NCBI GenBank assembly: GCA_944390735.1
Contig: CALXRL010000033.1
Location: forward strand, 1-35,066
DNA: 35,066 nt
Origin: an uncultured Victivallales bacterium
GTDB lineage: Bacteria; Verrucomicrobiota; Lentisphaeria; Victivallales; UBA1829
Direction of reading: 5' to 3'
The notes under the pieces were generated by a model that had not been told where the DNA came from, ran no database searches, and saw only the letters and a program-made list of their open reading frames with translations. The position numbers were made by a program, and so were the translations under genes. Positions 22,556 through 31,970 of the stretch are shown here, piece by piece (positions within the stretch are counted from its first letter, which is position 1; every line of letters starts with the position of its first letter).

Positions 22556-24649
22556 ATGGCAGCGGAACTTGAAGAACTGATAGTCGGCGCATTATCAGGC
22601 GATGACGATGCAATCAGCAAACTTTCGGCAAAAATCAAATCATCGGAAATTCAGGAGCTGCGTGACAACGCCGGTCATTTCGACTCACTGTTCGACACCC
22701 TCGATGAGGTCATCTCCAAGTCGGAAATCATCTCCCGGCTCTGCATTGAGCTGGCGGAAAAAGACGCGCTGGAAAGTCAGATTTTCCGGAATGCGCTCAA
22801 CAGCGCGGTCAAATGCCTTCTTCCGCCCTACATCTCCAGCCAGACGGTTCTGAAGGCCATCGGTGCGCGAGACACGGATGTTCCGGCATCGGAAGTGGCG
22901 GGCAGACTCAAAAAGCTGCAGAAAATCAAATCCGGCTGTCTGGTCTACCAGTCCGAATCGAAAGTCTGGGGAAAAGTGACCTCCATCGACAAGGGAACCG
23001 CGACGCTGGGAATCAATTCGCTTGCGGCGGGAAATCTTCTCTCCCTTCCGATCAGTTCCGCGCTCGGGAACGCCTTCTTCTTTGACGCCAATCCCGAGAT
23101 GTTCAATATCCTTGTTCCCGACCGTCACCGTCTTCCCTCCGCTCAGAAATTCAAGGAGATTTTCTCCCACAACGCTCTGACGGAACTTTCCGAAACCAGA
23201 TTGAAGGAAATCATCACTCGTCTTCTTGTTCCGGAAATCATGACCATTGATTCCTTCCAGACCTGGTGGAACGAAACTCCGAAGCAGACCCTCCCCGGAG
23301 GAAAACGGGCGCCCTGGGATGCCCGAAGCGTTCTGGAACTCAGCACGCTGCTCACGCCGCTGGAAGCGTCGGGCGGAGTCAAGCTCGGAGAGGAGGAGAC
23401 CGCAAAACTCGCCCGTCTCTTCGGACATCTGCGCGTGCCGATGTCGCCGAAGGATGTCACCATGCTCGGCGACTGCGTCGCCATGCTTGCCGCCGCCAAT
23501 CCCGCACCCGTCCTGCAGACGATGTTCCAGCCTCTGCGCGGCAAGGCGCCCTTCTGGCCGGCGGATGTGAAAAACGCTGAGATCGGCAAGGAGCTCGAAG
23601 TCTGGGGGCATATCTCCATGAAACTTCTTCCGGCCTTCATCAAGGCCTCGCGCGTTCTTTACTCGGACGAGGAACTGGCGGAGCTCGGCTGCGTGCTTCC
23701 GCTCCGCTGCCTGAATCTGCTCTTCGAATCCATTGAACCGAAGGCGGTTGCGGCGGCGATCTTCGAAAAGCGTCTGCTGACCTCGGACATTCTTCTCTAT
23801 CTCTGGAAGAACCGGACCAAACTTTCGCGCAATCTCACCTCCATTGTGGACATGGGACACATTGCGGAAGCCATCTCCATGGAAAATCTTCCGAAAGAGT
23901 GGACCTCCGCCCAGCGGGAGCTCAAGCGCGCCCTCTTCGAAAAAGCGGACTTCCAGAAGTTCGTCATTGAAAACGCCGACGGCGACATTCCCTCGATCAT
24001 CGACGCCCTTCAGCGCGTCAGAACCTTCCAGATGGGCGAGTGCCAGAGCATCATGGTCAAACTCTCCCGGCATTCGGAAGAGCTCCGCAACCGCATCGAA
24101 AGCGGTGAAGGAAAACGCCTCATGGGCGATACCGACAGCGGAAGCGCCGCTCAGACGGATATCACCTCCGTCGCCTCCCTCTCCCGGGTGGCGAAGGAGC
24201 TGGAGGATATCATCACCGTGCAGATTCCGGAAAACGTCGTTGCCATCGCGCACGCCAGAAGTTTCGGAGACTTCCGCGAGAATGCCGAATATGACGCCGC
24301 CAAAGAGCGCCGCCGTTTCCTTCACAGACGCCGTGCGGAACTCGAAAACATCGTCAATACGATTCATACCACGGATTTCAAGAACGTCAAGATTTCCGAT
24401 CACATTGTCATCGGCTCCACGGCGACCCTCGCAGACGCCGCCGGAAAAACAACCGACTACTATGTCCTCGGCGCTCTCGACGGAGATCCGGACAACAACT
24501 GCATCTCCTACAAAACCAAAATGGGCGAGATCCTGACCGCGGCAAAGGTCGGCGACCGGATCAAGCTCCCGGGAGTGGGGGAACGCATTGTCAAATCGGT
24601 CTCCCCGCTGCCGGAATCTCTGAGAAAACGTCTCGCGGAAGAGGCCTGA
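22556..24649 (+). CDS. greA: Transcript cleavage factor GreA with a ~530-residue N-terminal extension
   Basis: The start ATG 22556 has GGAG five bases upstream. Only the last 160 of 697 residues are GreA-like; ordinary GreA has about 160 residues in all. The coiled-coil tip reads GDFRENAEYDAAKE, with D572 and E575 at the positions of the two acidic residues that coordinate magnesium in the RNA polymerase active site. The C-terminal FKBP-like domain (about 608-690) follows. GreA rescues backtracked polymerase by stimulating RNA cleavage. The N-terminal 530 residues are mostly helical, without a recognised catalytic motif, and contain a strand-rich patch near 125-185 (SGCLVYQSESKVWGKVTSID) that could be a small RNA- or protein-binding barrel. 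Chlamydial GreA is of similar length, so the extension may be old in this superphylum. The metallophosphoesterase follows after 13 bases. Confidence 0.88.
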   Translation: MAAELEELIVGALSGDDDAISKLSAKIKSSEIQELRDNAGHFDSLFDTLDEVISKSEIISRLCIELAEKDALESQIFRNALNSAVKCLLPPYISSQTVLKAIGARDTDVPASEVAGRLKKLQKIKSGCLVYQSESKVWGKVTSIDKGTATLGINSLAAGNLLSLPISSALGNAFFFDANPEMFNILVPDRHRLPSAQKFKEIFSHNALTELSETRLKEIITRLLVPEIMTIDSFQTWWNETPKQTLPGGKRAPWDARSVLELSTLLTPLEASGGVKLGEEETAKLARLFGHLRVPMSPKDVTMLGDCVAMLAAANPAPVLQTMFQPLRGKAPFWPADVKNAEIGKELEVWGHISMKLLPAFIKASRVLYSDEELAELGCVLPLRCLNLLFESIEPKAVAAAIFEKRLLTSDILLYLWKNRTKLSRNLTSIVDMGHIAEAISMENLPKEWTSAQRELKRALFEKADFQKFVIENADGDIPSIIDALQRVRTFQMGECQSIMVKLSRHSEELRNRIESGEGKRLMGDTDSGSAAQTDITSVASLSRVAKELEDIITVQIPENVVAIAHARSFGDFRENAEYDAAKERRRFLHRRRAELENIVNTIHTTDFKNVKISDHIVIGSTATLADAAGKTTDYYVLGALDGDPDNNCISYKTKMGEILTAAKVGDRIKLPGVGERIVKSVSPLPESLRKRLAEEA

Positions 24650-24662
24650 CCCGGAGAACAGA

Positions 24663-25541
24663 ATGCCGGATTATCGGAAAAACATCCTGTCTTCCAGCAG
24701 ATTTTTCCATCCGGCATCCTTCGATTCCACCTTCTCCCGAAGGGAAATTCCTCTTCCCTCCGGACTTGTCGTGAGAGAATACCGCATGACCGTTCCGCTC
24801 CTGGCGGGACGGTCTCTTCTTTTTTTCAGCGACACCCATATTCAGGCGGGAACGGTCCGCAGCATTGCCGAAACGCCGGGCCGATCCCTCCGCTGGAACG
24901 GAACCGGATGGCTGACCGGCGCCCTGCGGGAGGCCGTTGCGCGCTTTTCCCCGGATTATCTGCTCTTCGGAGGCGATCTGATCACCTATTCCAGTCTCTA
25001 TCCGGAGGCCATGGAGATGATGGCGGAACTGAAAGGAACGCGCGGGCAGTTCGCCGTCTACGGCAACTGGGACAAGCGCCGCCGCAGCTGGCTTCCGTTC
25101 CGCGTGATCGAGGGACTTTATGAAAAGGCCGGATGGAAACTGCTCGTCAACGAATCCGTCTCCGACGGGGCTTTGGAACTCTATGGTCTGGATGACTATA
25201 AAATCGGAATTCCGCGCATCTATCCCCTCGGACCCAAAAAAGGGTTTTCCCTTCTTCTCTCGCACAATCCGGATGCGGTGGCGGCCCTCCCGCCCGAAGA
25301 ACTGGAGCGTTTCGATCTTGCACTCTGCGGGCACACCCATGGCGGCCAGATCCGGATTCCGGGCTTCGGCGCCCTGAAAGCCTCCTCCCGCTACTGGAAA
25401 CGATTCGAATACGGCGCTTATCAAAACCGGAAAAATGGAATGAAAATGATCGTTTCCGCCGGCATCGGAACCACGCTGCTCCCCATCCGGATTCTCTGTC
25501 CGCCGGAAATCATTCTCCTGAAATTTCTCCAACCGGCATAA
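24663..25541 (+). CDS. Calcineurin-like metallophosphoesterase (YkuE/YaeI/LpxG type)
   Basis: The 292-residue protein starts at ATG 24663, six bases after GGAG and 13 bases after greA, so the two are co-transcribed. Metal-binding motifs are in order: SDTH (56-59), GGDL (103-106), GNWD (134-137), SHNPD (from 200), and CGHTHGGQ (222-229). Relatives are metal-dependent phosphodiesterases, some acting on membrane lipids; in Chlamydia one cleaves UDP-diacylglucosamine in lipid A synthesis. The usual GNHD/E motif here has Trp in place of His. That His normally helps catalysis, while N135 still binds metal. No clear signal peptide or membrane helix is seen. Substrate is not assignable from sequence. 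Confidence 0.82.
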   Translation: MPDYRKNILSSSRFFHPASFDSTFSRREIPLPSGLVVREYRMTVPLLAGRSLLFFSDTHIQAGTVRSIAETPGRSLRWNGTGWLTGALREAVARFSPDYLLFGGDLITYSSLYPEAMEMMAELKGTRGQFAVYGNWDKRRRSWLPFRVIEGLYEKAGWKLLVNESVSDGALELYGLDDYKIGIPRIYPLGPKKGFSLLLSHNPDAVAALPPEELERFDLALCGHTHGGQIRIPGFGALKASSRYWKRFEYGAYQNRKNGMKMIVSAGIGTTLLPIRILCPPEIILLKFLQPA

Positions 25542-25543
25542 AA

Positions 25544-25567
25544 AACCCCGGGCAAATTCCCGGGGTT
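25544..25567 (-). terminator. Intrinsic terminator for ackA, probably used in both directions
   Basis: AACCCCGGG (25544-25552) and CCCGGGGTT (25559-25567) form a perfect nine-pair stem with a six-base loop. On the minus strand six T follow, as expected for the end of the ackA transcript. On the plus strand it lies directly after the phosphoesterase stop, with only two T. The bases between it and ackA (25568-25799) show no gene. Confidence 0.8.
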
Positions 25568-25799
25568 CATCCATCGGCCGTCAGGCAAAACGGCGGAAAA
25601 GCACTCGGATTCCATCGAATCGAGCTTTCCCATACTCTGCGTCTTTTCCCTTCCGGTATGCCGGAACTGCCTCGACGCCCGCCCTCAAGCATCCCTCCCG
25701 GCCCCCTCGGAATCCCCTTCCGGCATCGATTCCGGCAACCTCATCGAAAAAGACTGAGCCTCCGCAGACACGGAGATCTCCGCGCCTGCGGAAAAACCG

Positions 25800-27005
25800 T
25801 TATTTTCCAAGCACTTTCATGGTGGAAAGAGCAATCATGAGCTCCTCGTTGGTCGGCATGACAATGGCCTTCCACGCGCTGTCATCGGTGGAAATCACGC
25901 CTTTTTTGCCGAAGCACTCCTCATTTCTCACAGGATCGAGTTTGATGTTCAACGCGGCGATTCCCTCCATGACGCGTTTGCGGATGGGCACGGAATACTC
26001 CCCGATTCCACCGGTGAAGACCAGCGCTTCCGCTCCGCCGAGAAGAACATAATAGGCTCCGATGTATTTGACCACTCTGCGGACAAACATCTTGACAGCG
26101 AGTTCCGCCTGGGCATTTCCTTCGGACGCGGCGTTAATCATATCGCGCATATCGCCGCTGTTGATTCCGCCGATGGCAAAGAGTCCGGATTTCTTGTTCA
26201 GGGTCTTGTCGAGCTCCGCGTTGGAGAGTCCGAGTTCGGAAAGACGGATCACAGCCGCGGGATCCATATCGCCGCAGCGGGTTCCCATCATCAGTCCCTC
26301 CAGCGGGGTCAGCCCCATGGAGGTGTCGATGACTTTCCCGTTCTTGACCGCCGCCATGCTGCATCCGTTGCCGAGATGACAGGTGATGATCGTGGTATCC
26401 TCCAGCTTCCGCCCCAGGAATTCCGCCGTGGAAAGCGTCACATAATGATGACTGGTTCCGTGGAACCCGTATTTGCGGATGCCGTATTTCTTGTAAAATT
26501 CATACGGAATGGCATAGAGATACGCCTCGGGAGGCATGGTCTGATGGAACTGCGTATCGAACACGCCGACATTGGGCACGCCGGGGAACTCCTTTTCACA
26601 GGCTTCAATGCCGGTCAGATTCGCCGGATTGTGAAGAGGTCCGAGCGGGAAGCACTCCCGGATGATGTCCTTGACTTTCTGATCGACAAGCACAGGCTCC
26701 GTGATTTTCTCTCCGCCATGAAGCACCCGGTGACCGATCGCCGCCACCTCCGAAAGCTCCTTGAGCACCCCCACCGAGGGATCAATCAGCTTCTTGCAGA
26801 TTTCCGCAAGCGCGCCCGCATGATCGGCAATCCGGATCCCGCCTTCGCTCTTGAATCCGTCGGGCCGCTTGTAGATCATGTTCGGGGAGTCGGTCCCCAC
26901 GCGTTCGACCTGTCCGCTCGCGAGCACTTTGTGTGTTCCCTGTTCCATATCGAACAGCGTGAATTTGAGAGAGGAACTGCCGGCATTCAATACCAGAATT
27001 TTCAT
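25800..27005 (-). CDS. ackA: Acetate kinase
   Basis: The enzyme interconverts acetyl phosphate plus ADP with acetate plus ATP, the last step of acetate fermentation. At 401 residues it has the normal length. It begins MKILVLNAGSSSLKF (metal/phosphate site N7), with R93 in GHRVLHGG, D150 in VFDTQFHQ, H182 in GFHGTSHHYV, MGTRCGDMDP and GGIGEYS of the ATPase fold, and a C-terminal TNEE. These match the residues known from Methanosarcina AckA. The start at 27005 is fixed by homology; the ribosome-binding site is weak (AAGGA or TGGA). Phosphotransacetylase is not adjacent. The transcript ends at the strong hairpin at 25544. Confidence 0.97.
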   Translation of the reverse strand: MKILVLNAGSSSLKFTLFDMEQGTHKVLASGQVERVGTDSPNMIYKRPDGFKSEGGIRIADHAGALAEICKKLIDPSVGVLKELSEVAAIGHRVLHGGEKITEPVLVDQKVKDIIRECFPLGPLHNPANLTGIEACEKEFPGVPNVGVFDTQFHQTMPPEAYLYAIPYEFYKKYGIRKYGFHGTSHHYVTLSTAEFLGRKLEDTTIITCHLGNGCSMAAVKNGKVIDTSMGLTPLEGLMMGTRCGDMDPAAVIRLSELGLSNAELDKTLNKKSGLFAIGGINSGDMRDMINAASEGNAQAELAVKMFVRRVVKYIGAYYVLLGGAEALVFTGGIGEYSVPIRKRVMEGIAALNIKLDPVRNEECFGKKGVISTDDSAWKAIVMPTNEELMIALSTMKVLGK

Positions 27006-27057
27006 TTTTCCATTTTTCCTTGAACCGTTGAAATTTTGATACAATAAAATGATACTT

Positions 27058-27086
27058 AATATAGCATTCCTCCTTCTCCGGAACAA
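27058..27086 (-). promoter_or_regulatory. Possible ackA promoter
   Basis: On the minus strand TTGTTC (27086-27081) and TATATT (27063-27058) are 17 bases apart. Only the -10 is good, so this is tentative. The rest of the 306-base gap between ackA and the next gene (27087-27243) is T-rich on the plus strand, with no gene or clear hairpin. Confidence 0.35.
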
Positions 27087-27243
27087 GCCGGAATCCCCAA
27101 AAAAGAGGAAAGAAAAAGCAGGATTTTTTTTGAAACTCTTCTCCTTTGCAACTCCCGTTTTTATTTTCGTTTATCCGCGCCCGCTTCCGGAAGGAATCCC
27201 CTCTGTTTTTTCATCTTTTTTCTCTTTTTTTCGCGGATGGGGA

Positions 27244-27272
27244 TTGACTTTTCCGAAGGATTCGATTATAAT
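27244..27272 (+). promoter_or_regulatory. Promoter of the locus C regulator
   Basis: TTGACT (27244-27249) and a perfect TATAAT (27267-27272) are 17 bases apart. The predicted start near 27279 gives a leader of about 33 bases to the ATG at 27312. Confidence 0.85.
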
Positions 27273-27309
27273 ATCATATAATATCAAGAAATAGAAAGAA
27301 ATAATATCA
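27268..27309 (+). repeat. Three copies of ATAATATCA over the promoter and leader
   Basis: ATAATATCA occurs at 27268-27276, 27278-27286 and 27301-27309. The first two are ten bases apart, one helical turn, and overlap the -10 and start point. The third ends two bases before the start codon, where the ribosome-binding site would be. They may be binding sites for the regulator itself. Confidence 0.55.
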
Positions 27310-27311
27310 AA

Positions 27312-28436
27312 ATGGCTGTCGGCTTTAAAAAAGATCTGATTTACCGGCGTTTGAAAGAGGAGATCCTCTCGGGCAAGTACCCTCCGGGCAGCAAATTTCC
27401 GCGGGAAGTGGAGTTTGCCGCCGAGCTGGGAGTGGCATTTGTCACCTTGCGGAGCGCCCTGAAGCAGCTGGAGGAGGACGGACTCATCACCCGTCTGAGA
27501 AGCCGCGGAACGTTTGTCAACGATCCGCGGTCCGCCCGTCCCCTTTCCCGGGAGGAAAAGCCGAAGATTCTTCTGGCGATGCGGGGCGATCAGAAAACGG
27601 AAAACATCACGGTGAACGTGTTCAACCGTCAGCTGGCGCTCGGCGTATTCTCTCAGGCGGCGTATCATGGAATGAGCGCGGATCTCAAAGTGTTCCCCCC
27701 GGAAACCACCTGGGAGGAGGAGGCCGTCTATGCCAGAAACAACGGCTACTCCGCCATGATTCTGGACCGTCACAGTCAGAAGATGCTGGAATCCATTGCG
27801 TTCGAATCGCTGGGGTTCCCGGTGATTCTGGTGAACCGGGAGATCGAACATGTTCCTTCCGTGGTCTGCAATTACGTTTCGGCGATCCGGATGGCAATTC
27901 AGCGGCTGCGCGAACTCGGACACCGGAACATTCTCCTGCTGGATCATGGAAACGACGTCGCGCTTTTTCAGGAACGGCAGGAGGCGTTTCTGGATGAGCT
28001 GAAACGGGGCGGAAGCCGATCCCCGGACTCCTGCCTGATTACCATGAGGAATGTGGAATGGAAGGATTTTCTCTCCAAAATCACCACATCCATGCGGGCA
28101 CATCCGGAAGCGACGGCGATTATCGTCCAGTCGTTTTACATGCAGCAGTTCTCGGAATATCTGGCCAATTCCGGAATTTCGGTTCCATCCGATCTCTCCG
28201 TCATTCAATGGGGAGAGCGGGCCGGATGCGAACGGACCAGTCCCACCCCCTACTCCCTGCTGACGGAACCCAGAACCGAATGCGGGCAGATGGCGGTCAA
28301 TCTGATCCGGAGAATCTTCGATGGAGAGGAGTGCTCCAACTATCACTTCAAAGTCAATGCCGAACTGATTATGCGCAACGGCTGCGCTCTCCCGCGCACG
28401 CTGCGGAACAGTCTGGCGGAAAGCATCGTCTCATGA
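27312..28436 (+). CDS. GntR-family regulator with LacI-type sugar-binding domain, locus C
   Basis: The 374-residue protein starts at ATG 27312 without a good Shine-Dalgarno. Residues about 6-74 are a GntR winged helix ([20 protein letters not shown], then [20 protein letters not shown] and the wing SRGTFV). Residues about 84-360 are a periplasmic-binding-type domain ([55 protein letters not shown]), as in AraR-like sugar repressors. It heads locus C; the pseudopilin gene follows after 31 bases, then the lyase and transporter. It probably senses a product of the lyase. The repeats in its own leader suggest autoregulation. Confidence 0.9.
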   Translation: MAVGFKKDLIYRRLKEEILSGKYPPGSKFPREVEFAAELGVAFVTLRSALKQLEEDGLITRLRSRGTFVNDPRSARPLSREEKPKILLAMRGDQKTENITVNVFNRQLALGVFSQAAYHGMSADLKVFPPETTWEEEAVYARNNGYSAMILDRHSQKMLESIAFESLGFPVILVNREIEHVPSVVCNYVSAIRMAIQRLRELGHRNILLLDHGNDVALFQERQEAFLDELKRGGSRSPDSCLITMRNVEWKDFLSKITTSMRAHPEATAIIVQSFYMQQFSEYLANSGISVPSDLSVIQWGERAGCERTSPTPYSLLTEPRTECGQMAVNLIRRIFDGEECSNYHFKVNAELIMRNGCALPRTLRNSLAESIVS

Positions 28437-28467
28437 AAACAACCCACAATGCCGGAGAAAAAAACTC

Positions 28468-29217
28468 ATGAACAAGAGGAAAAATTTCACATTGATAGAA
28501 CTTCTGGTCGTCATTGCAATCATTGCGATCCTGGTTTCGATTCTTCTTCCCGCGCTGGGAAAAGCCCGGCAGAAGGCCTTTGACATTTCCTGCCGCAACA
28601 ATCTGAAAAGCAACGGTTCGGCGCAGGCACTCTACTCCGGCGACTTCGACGACTGGATCGTGCCGGGTCAGGACACCGGCTATCTTTCCTGGGTGGTGCT
28701 TCTTTCCGGCGTCAATCACTGGGGGGGAGATCCGATCCTGCCGAACTACGGCCTCCGCTACTACGGACGGACGCAGACAAAGGGAACGCAAGTCTGCCCC
28801 TCGGAAGCGCTCCCCTTCGCCGCCAATCAGTTCGACTCGGGACACTACGGTATGAACATGTGCACCGGAGGAGATCTGATTCGAAGCGGAGACATCCGTT
28901 TTGTCGGCAAAAAGCTCTCCTCCATCCGCTCGGCGACTCTGACGGTTTTCGCCGGAGATTCCATCAAAAAGACAACCCCGAACCTGATTGCCAATATCAC
29001 GTTTCTCGGCTTCCGGCACAACACTTCGATCACAGATTCCGCCCGCGACCCGAATACGCAGAATTACCCGAACGATCTCAACGCCACAGCCAATCTGGTC
29101 TATTTCGACGGCCATGTCGGAAACATCAGTTACTGGAAGACGCAGACCATTCCCGCATGGATGGATCTGGCCAACGACCGGAATATGAATCTCTTCTATC
29201 AGGGAATTCAATTCTGA
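28468..29217 (+). CDS. Pseudopilin-like protein (DUF1559-type), locus C
   Basis: The 249-residue protein starts at ATG 28468 with GGAG ten bases upstream. The N-terminus, [20 protein letters not shown], is a textbook prepilin helix with Glu at +5, but Asn replaces Gly before the cleavage point. The globular part ends with [12 protein letters not shown], the DG half of the H-X9-DG signature, separated from the preceding FRHN by about 28 residues rather than nine. It resembles the locus A protein more than that of locus B (DDWI-P-QD near residue 60, YG-RY, and CP-E are shared). Function is unknown. It sits between regulator and secreted lyase. Confidence 0.88.
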   Translation: MNKRKNFTLIELLVVIAIIAILVSILLPALGKARQKAFDISCRNNLKSNGSAQALYSGDFDDWIVPGQDTGYLSWVVLLSGVNHWGGDPILPNYGLRYYGRTQTKGTQVCPSEALPFAANQFDSGHYGMNMCTGGDLIRSGDIRFVGKKLSSIRSATLTVFAGDSIKKTTPNLIANITFLGFRHNTSITDSARDPNTQNYPNDLNATANLVYFDGHVGNISYWKTQTIPAWMDLANDRNMNLFYQGIQF

Positions 29218-29237
29218 TCTTCCGATCTCCGGGAAAG

Positions 29238-29251
29238 GGAAACGCGTTTCC
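29238..29251. promoter_or_regulatory. 14-base perfect palindrome, candidate operator
   Basis: GGAAACGCGTTTCC lies 20 bases after the pseudopilin stop in the 196-base gap before the lyase. Its right half is reused in a second inverted pair, TTTCC (29247-29251) with GGAAA (29258-29262). GAAA-4-TTTC is a common form of LacI-family operators, though the centre here is GC rather than CG. It could instead be an RNA hairpin that trims the message. Confidence 0.4.
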
Positions 29252-29413
29252 GCACGTGGAAAGGGCCCGCGGCGGGAAGACGCGTCCGAGAGTCGGACTC
29301 GCCGCATCCGGAATCCCTTCTCGCAAAGCGGAATGCGGACAACTTCCGTCGTCCCTTCTTGAATCATACTGAAAAAGACAAAATCTAGAGAAAGAAAAAG
29401 GAGTTTCCAATTC

Positions 29414-31945
29414 ATGTTTCAAAGAATCGCACCCGTTTTCTGTTCCCTGCTTCTCGGCACGGGAGTGTTTGCCGCCGCGCCGGCCGAAGTCCGGAAGATG
29501 CCCGCAGGAAAGACGCTCTGGAACCATTCCGGAACCGTCGAACTGAAAAGCAGAACCCAGTCCACCGTGGGAAAACTGCCGGGCAGAACCTTCACGTTTT
29601 CGCTTCCGGAAATTCCGAAGGGGGAAACCCCGCTTCTGCGCTTCCGCGTGATCCGGTTGACCAAAGATCCGAAAAAAGGCGGTCACCGCTACGCACCCGC
29701 TCTTCTCCTCAACGGAAAGGAGCTCGGACTGCTGACCGATTCAGGAAAAGCACGGCTTGTGAACCGTCCCCTCTATCTGCCGAATGCCTGGAGCCGCGGC
29801 TACAAAAATCGCATGTACTATTTTGAAACACAGCATTATCCCACACTGCTTGCGCCCCTGGCGTTCGACAATGGGAAAAACGTCCCATGGGAGTACATTC
29901 TTGACATCTCCGATGCGGTGAAAGCGGGAAAGAACACCCTGGAACTGATTCATGCCGGCAGTCCCGCAGACGGTCCCACCACCCTTCCATTTTCCGGCCT
30001 TTCCATTTCAACGGTCAAGACCGCCGCACTGGAACCGATACGCACCCGGGCATCCCGCGTCCTCACCCCGGTGGAAAAAACGGACGTTCTGCTTGCGAAA
30101 GTCAAAGCGGATCATCCGCTGAAATCCGTGCAGAAGGAGACGGATCCGCAGAAAAGGGTTCTCCGCACAGCGCAGTATTTCAAGCCCCGCGCCCCGCGCG
30201 TTCTTACCGTTGCCGGAGTCATCACAAAACGCGGTGCCGCCCTCTCTCCCGCCAGAAAAAAACGCGTGGATGATGCCGTTCAAAACCGGATTGCCTCCGA
30301 TCTGAGCGGCTATCCGGTGGAACAATACGGCGAGAAGGTGGATTTTCTCACCAACCGCAGTCCGGACCGCAACGCGGACTGGCTGGCGCAGCACAACCGG
30401 CTCGGAATCATCCGCGAACTGGCGGAAGCCTGGCGCATGACCGGAAACGAAAACTATGCGAAGGCCGCCGCGCGCCATCTCGACAACTGGTGCGATGTTG
30501 CCGAACGCAACTATCAGCCCGGCTCCCTGCCGATCTGGAATTCGCTGAACAGCGGGGTCCGGGGACGGAATCTCAGCGGGATCATCGACCTGATGCTCGA
30601 CTATCCCGGTCTGAAAGCAGAATCGCTGGTTACCTGGCTCTATCTTCTGTATCTGCATGGCGATTACCTTCAGAACTCCGGCAGGACGCCCGGAAACTGG
30701 GGAATCACCGAAGCGGAAGGACTTGTCTGCTGCGGACTCTATCTGCCGGAACTCGCCGAGGCCGACCGGTGGAGCCGGACCGGACTTCAGCAGCAGAAAC
30801 AGAGTTTCGCCGACCATCTCCTCCCCGACGGCATGGACAAGGAACTCAACTGGGGCTATTTCTACTATGTTACCATTCTCGGGCACTGGGACGCCTCCTG
30901 GCTGATCTCTCTCAACAACCGGACCGATCTGAAGGAGTTCCGGATTCCGCCGGAAAAATTTGAACGGCTCTTCACGGTCATCGGCGAGTTTCTGCATCCC
31001 GATTTCCGGAACGCGGCCTGGGGAGACGCCTGGGATGAGTCGGCCGTCGGCAAAATGCAGCTGGCCTCCTCCCGCTATCCGGCAAATGAATTTTTCCGAT
31101 ACATCGCAACCGGGCGGAAAAAGGGAAGCGCTCCGAAGAAACGGTATCATCATCTGCCGGACGCCGGATTCTACTCGGTGCGCAGCTCCTGGGATGCCGA
31201 CGCCGTCCACCTGCTCATCAAAAACGGACCCGACGGCGGATGGCACAATCATAACGACAACCTGACTTTCGAGCTGTTCGCATATGGACGCAACCTGACA
31301 CCCGACACCGGAAACTTCACCTACAATTTCCTTCGCGGACGCGCCTGGTATCTTCAGACCGCTCAGCATCAGACCCTCACGCTGGACGGAAAGAACTCCG
31401 CCTTCGCACCGAAACATCTTGCCGCGGAACATACACCGGCCTTCACGGGCATTCAGCTGGAAAATCAGAGTTATCCGAATCTGAAACACCGCAGAGCATT
31501 CGCCTTTCTGGACGGGAGATATCTGATGGTGTTTGATGACGCCGTCGGTTCCGCCACCGGAGAAGTCGCTCTGCACTTTCAGACCGCGCCGGGAGCGGAT
31601 GTCTCGCTTCAGCCGGAGGCGCTCTCCTGTCACACGCTGTTCCCGGAAGGAGCGAATCTTCTGATTCAAATGCTTCCGCAGGAAGGAGTTTCGCTGACAA
31701 AATCCATTGGAAAGAAAGCCAATACCGGAACTCAGGCCGACCGTCCCGCGCTCCGGTTTGCCAAACGGAAAAGCAATGCCGAAGCGCTCTCGTTTGTCAC
31801 AGTGCTGGTGCCGTATCGCGGGACGCAGGCTCCGGAAATCAGTCTGAAGCGTCTCTCCGACGGACGCGTGGAGTTCCATGTTGATGGCAAAGTCTACCGT
31901 CTCCGCCATCTCCCGGAGAAGAATCTCCTGAAACTCGAACCCTGA
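29414..31945 (+). CDS. Secreted heparinase II/III-family polysaccharide lyase
   Basis: The 843-residue protein starts at ATG 29414 behind AAGGAG (ten-base spacing), with a signal peptide (1-21, ending VFAAA). Residues about 25-200 are a beta-sandwich; about 290-560 form the alpha/alpha toroid (AQHNRLGIIRELAEAWRMTG, NWGITEAEG at 428-436, YFYYV near 482); about 580-843 form the heparinase II/III beta domain with GGWHNHNDN (608-616), the family's metal/substrate motif. Relatives (PL12, PL15, PL17, PL21) split uronic-acid polymers such as heparin, heparan sulfate or alginate by beta-elimination using Tyr and His. Which polymer is cut here is not readable. The MFS transporter follows after 25 bases and may import the product. 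Confidence 0.85.
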   Translation: MFQRIAPVFCSLLLGTGVFAAAPAEVRKMPAGKTLWNHSGTVELKSRTQSTVGKLPGRTFTFSLPEIPKGETPLLRFRVIRLTKDPKKGGHRYAPALLLNGKELGLLTDSGKARLVNRPLYLPNAWSRGYKNRMYYFETQHYPTLLAPLAFDNGKNVPWEYILDISDAVKAGKNTLELIHAGSPADGPTTLPFSGLSISTVKTAALEPIRTRASRVLTPVEKTDVLLAKVKADHPLKSVQKETDPQKRVLRTAQYFKPRAPRVLTVAGVITKRGAALSPARKKRVDDAVQNRIASDLSGYPVEQYGEKVDFLTNRSPDRNADWLAQHNRLGIIRELAEAWRMTGNENYAKAAARHLDNWCDVAERNYQPGSLPIWNSLNSGVRGRNLSGIIDLMLDYPGLKAESLVTWLYLLYLHGDYLQNSGRTPGNWGITEAEGLVCCGLYLPELAEADRWSRTGLQQQKQSFADHLLPDGMDKELNWGYFYYVTILGHWDASWLISLNNRTDLKEFRIPPEKFERLFTVIGEFLHPDFRNAAWGDAWDESAVGKMQLASSRYPANEFFRYIATGRKKGSAPKKRYHHLPDAGFYSVRSSWDADAVHLLIKNGPDGGWHNHNDNLTFELFAYGRNLTPDTGNFTYNFLRGRAWYLQTAQHQTLTLDGKNSAFAPKHLAAEHTPAFTGIQLENQSYPNLKHRRAFAFLDGRYLMVFDDAVGSATGEVALHFQTAPGADVSLQPEALSCHTLFPEGANLLIQMLPQEGVSLTKSIGKKANTGTQADRPALRFAKRKSNAEALSFVTVLVPYRGTQAPEISLKRLSDGRVEFHVDGKVYRLRHLPEKNLLKLEP

Positions 31946-31970
31946 TAAGACGAAGGAAACAGAAAGCCCC

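Noticed and set aside
22685..24403. A 572-codon minus-strand frame opposite greA
   Set aside because: Shadow; the GreA acidic-tip motif fixes the coding strand.
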